From Chryseobacterium nakagawai (lineage in GTDB: Bacteria; Bacteroidota; Bacteroidia; Flavobacteriales; Weeksellaceae): 64,000 nt of DNA. Numbering within the stretch: the first letter of the stretch is position 1; every line of letters starts with the position of its first letter. Of the stretch, positions 61,714-64,000 are shown one piece after another. Where the stretch lies: assembly GCF_900637665.1 (NCBI RefSeq), contig NZ_LR134386.1, positions 620,001-684,000 of the forward strand, given 5' to 3'. The position numbers and the translations under genes are program-made. The notes under the pieces are model-generated. The model made no database searches, was not told the DNA's origin, and saw nothing but the letters and a program-made list of their open reading frames with translations.

Positions 61714-63831
61714 ATGGGTAGAGATCTTAAATTTACAAGAAATATTGGTATTGCTGCTCACATTGACGCAGGTAAGACTACCACTACTGAAAGGATTTTA
61801 TTCTATACAGGAGTAAACCACAAAATTGGAGAAGTTCACGATGGTGCTTCTACAATGGACTGGATGGAGCAGGAAGCAGAAAGAGGTATTACTATTACTT
61901 CTGCTGCAACTACTTGTTCTTGGAACTTTCCAACAGACCAAGGAAAGCCTCTTGCAGATACTAAGCCTTACCACTTCAACATCATTGATACACCAGGACA
62001 CGTTGACTTCACTGTAGAAGTAAACAGATCTTTAAGAGTATTAGATGGATTGGTATTCTTATTCTCAGCAGTAGATGGAGTAGAGCCTCAGTCTGAAACA
62101 AACTGGAGACTTGCTGACAACTACAAAGTTGCTAGAATGGGATTCGTAAACAAAATGGACAGACAAGGTGCTGACTTCCTTAACGTGGTAAACCAGGTTA
62201 AAGATATGTTAGGATCTAACGCAGTTCCAATCGTTTTACCAATCGGTGCTGAAGAAGATTTCAAAGGAGTTGTAGACTTAATCAAAAACAGAGCGATCAT
62301 CTGGGATGAAGCTGGACAAGGTGCTACTTTCGAGGTAGTTCCAATTCCTGAAGACATGAAAGATGAGGTTCTTGAATATAGAGAGAAATTAGTTGAAGCT
62401 GTTGCAGATTATGATGATACTTTGATGGAGAAATTCTTCGAAGATCCAGATTCAATCTCTGAAGAGGAAATCAACGAAGCTCTAAGAAAAGCTACTATCG
62501 ATTTATCTATTATCCCAATGACTTGTGGTTCTTCATTCAAGAATAAAGGAGTACAGTTTATGTTGGATGCAGTATGTAAATACTTGCCTTCTCCATTGGA
62601 TAAAGATGATATCAAAGGTACTGACCCAAGAACTGACGCTGAAATTACAAGAAAACCATCTGTAGATGAGCCTTTCTCTGCATTAGCATTTAAGATTGCT
62701 ACTGACCCATTCGTGGGAAGATTAGCATTCTTCAGAGCATATTCAGGAAGACTAGATGCTGGTTCTTATATCTTGAACACTCGTTCAGGAGATAAAGAAA
62801 GAATCTCTAGAATCTATCAGATGCACGCTAATAAGCAAAATCCAGTAGAATATATTGAAGCTGGTGATATTGGTGCTGCGGTAGGTTTCAAATCTATCAA
62901 AACTGGTGATACAATGTGTGACGAGAAAAACCCAATCGTTCTTGAATCGATGGTTTTCCCTGATCCGGTAATTGGTATCGCTGTTGAGCCTAAAACTAAA
63001 GCTGACCAGGATAAAATGGGTAACGCTTTAGCTAAATTGGCTGAAGAAGATCCAACGTTTACTGTTAGAACTGACGAAGCTTCTGGACAAACGATTATCT
63101 CTGGTATGGGTGAGCTTCACTTAGATATCATTGTAGATCGTATGAGAAGAGAGTTCAAGGTTGAAGTAAACCAAGGACAACCTCAGGTAGAGTACAAAGA
63201 AAACTTAACAAAAGTTGCTCAACACAGAGAAGTTTACAAAAAACAATCTGGTGGTAAAGGTAAATTTGCTGACATTGTATTTGAACTAGGACCTGCTGAC
63301 GAAGGTAAAATTGGTTTAGAATTCATCAATGAGATCAAGGGTGGTAACGTTCCTAGAGAATTTGTTCCTGCCATTGAAAAAGGATTTAAAGCTGCAATGA
63401 AGAACGGTCCATTGGCTGGTTTCGAAGTTGAAGGTATTAAAGTTACTCTTAAAGATGGATCTTTCCACGCGGTGGATTCTGATGCTCTTTCATTTGAAAT
63501 GGCTGCTAAATTAGGATTTAAAGAAGCGGGACGTGCTGCTAAGCCAGTAATTATGGAGCCTATTATGAAACTGGAAGTTGTAACTCCAGAAGAATATATG
63601 GGTAACATCATTGGTGACCTTAACAAAAGAAGAGGTACAATCAGTGGTCAGGAGGAGAAAAACGGTGCCGTTGTAATCAAAGGTTCTGTTCCACTTTCTG
63701 AAATGTTTGGATATGTAACTACTCTAAGAACACTTTCATCAGGAAGAGCTACTTCTTCTATGGAATTAGAGAAGTACCAAGCTACTCCACAAAACGTTGC
63801 TGAAGAAATCATAGCTAAAGCAAAAGGTTAA
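61714..63831 (+). CDS. fusA: Translation elongation factor G
   Basis: A 705-residue GTPase that moves tRNAs and mRNA through the ribosome after each peptide bond. The G domain motifs are [12 protein letters not shown] (G1), [12 protein letters not shown] (G3) and NKMDRQGAD (G4). Domains II to V follow, with [20 protein letters not shown] in domain III and [19 protein letters not shown] in domain V. The length is standard and no second fusA-like copy is in the window. Six bp separate it from rpsG. Codon use is strongly biased, as expected for a highly expressed gene. Confidence 0.99.
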   Translation: MGRDLKFTRNIGIAAHIDAGKTTTTERILFYTGVNHKIGEVHDGASTMDWMEQEAERGITITSAATTCSWNFPTDQGKPLADTKPYHFNIIDTPGHVDFTVEVNRSLRVLDGLVFLFSAVDGVEPQSETNWRLADNYKVARMGFVNKMDRQGADFLNVVNQVKDMLGSNAVPIVLPIGAEEDFKGVVDLIKNRAIIWDEAGQGATFEVVPIPEDMKDEVLEYREKLVEAVADYDDTLMEKFFEDPDSISEEEINEALRKATIDLSIIPMTCGSSFKNKGVQFMLDAVCKYLPSPLDKDDIKGTDPRTDAEITRKPSVDEPFSALAFKIATDPFVGRLAFFRAYSGRLDAGSYILNTRSGDKERISRIYQMHANKQNPVEYIEAGDIGAAVGFKSIKTGDTMCDEKNPIVLESMVFPDPVIGIAVEPKTKADQDKMGNALAKLAEEDPTFTVRTDEASGQTIISGMGELHLDIIVDRMRREFKVEVNQGQPQVEYKENLTKVAQHREVYKKQSGGKGKFADIVFELGPADEGKIGLEFINEIKGGNVPREFVPAIEKGFKAAMKNGPLAGFEVEGIKVTLKDGSFHAVDSDALSFEMAAKLGFKEAGRAAKPVIMEPIMKLEVVTPEEYMGNIIGDLNKRRGTISGQEEKNGAVVIKGSVPLSEMFGYVTTLRTLSSGRATSSMELEKYQATPQNVAEEIIAKAKG

Positions 63832-63847
63832 TTTTTAAATTAAAGAA

Positions 63848-64000
63848 ATGTCACAAAGAATCAGAATAAAACTAAAATCTTACGATTACAACTTGGTAGA
63901 CAAGTCTGCTGAGAAAATCGTAAAAACGGTAAAGGCTACTGGTGCTGTTGTAAACGGACCAATTCCATTACCAACGAACAAGAGAATCTTCACAGTGTTG
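63848..64000 (+). CDS. rpsJ: 30S ribosomal protein S10 (3' partial)
   Basis: The first 51 residues before the window ends: [20 protein letters not shown], then [20 protein letters not shown], which are typical of S10. S10 also acts in transcription antitermination as NusE. It begins 16 bp after fusA; in Bacteroidota rpsJ commonly follows fusA directly, without tuf between them. Confidence 0.98.
   Translation, partial: MSQRIRIKLKSYDYNLVDKSAEKIVKTVKATGAVVNGPIPLPTNKRIFTVL

Overview
The window is one contiguous stretch of a low-GC Bacteroidota chromosome, most likely Chryseobacterium or a close relative in the Weeksellaceae. The signs are type IX secretion (T9SS) sorting domains, signal peptides ending in Ala-Gln, Bacteroidota promoters (TTG, 19-20 nt spacer, TAnnTTTG), few Shine-Dalgarno sites and the protein families present. 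It looks like ordinary core chromosome. I saw no insertion sequence, prophage, integrase or CRISPR array. Both edges cut genes: an RND pump on the left and rpsJ on the right.

Layout. 1-7414: metal export and zinc homeostasis (RND pump fused to a TolC domain, adaptor lipoprotein, bestrophin, CDF carrier, Fur-family regulator, P1B ATPase). 8635-16400: a probable copper acquisition and handling locus with two related small Cys proteins, a YHS lipoprotein, SCO protein, exported superoxide dismutase, a YtkA-like lipoprotein, a TonB receptor carrying the CxxxM and HxM motifs of the copper receptor OprC, an MbnP-like lipoprotein and an MbnH-like diheme protein; it ends in a strong terminator. 16540-23611: a cobalamin riboswitch followed by btuB, a BtuG-like lipoprotein and two further surface proteins. 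23947-25700: two related T9SS cargo proteins. 25948-27533: four tRNA-Glu genes and rpsT.

27591-38620: envelope and housekeeping genes (cell-wall amidase, lptD, RidA, HtrA protease, tRNA hydroxylase TrhO with an extra C-terminal domain, 5-formyl-THF cyclo-ligase), an uncharacterised two-gene lipoprotein/membrane cassette and an Ala-rich lipoprotein. 38799-45624: an rRNA methyltransferase, CPBP protease, LytTR regulator, an AraC-type membrane regulator broken by a frameshift, a T9SS protein and rmuC. 45796-53699: a two-component system followed by a complete RND metal efflux operon (outer-membrane factor, adaptor, pump). 53767-60612: DUF5995, two divergent double-Gly-leader peptides, a YciI protein, pncB, dps, a membrane glycosyltransferase-like protein and a phosphodiesterase-like lipoprotein. 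60762-64000: the str operon start, rpsL-rpsG-fusA-rpsJ.

The recurring theme is metal traffic. Two RND systems, a CDF carrier and a P1B ATPase push metals out; TonB-dependent systems for copper and cobalamin bring them in; Fur-type, two-component and riboswitch control sit beside their targets. The best candidates for undescribed biology are the copper locus with its paired small Cys proteins, the TrhO fusion, the membrane/lipoprotein cassette at 36370-38107 and the double-Gly peptides near 55 kb.
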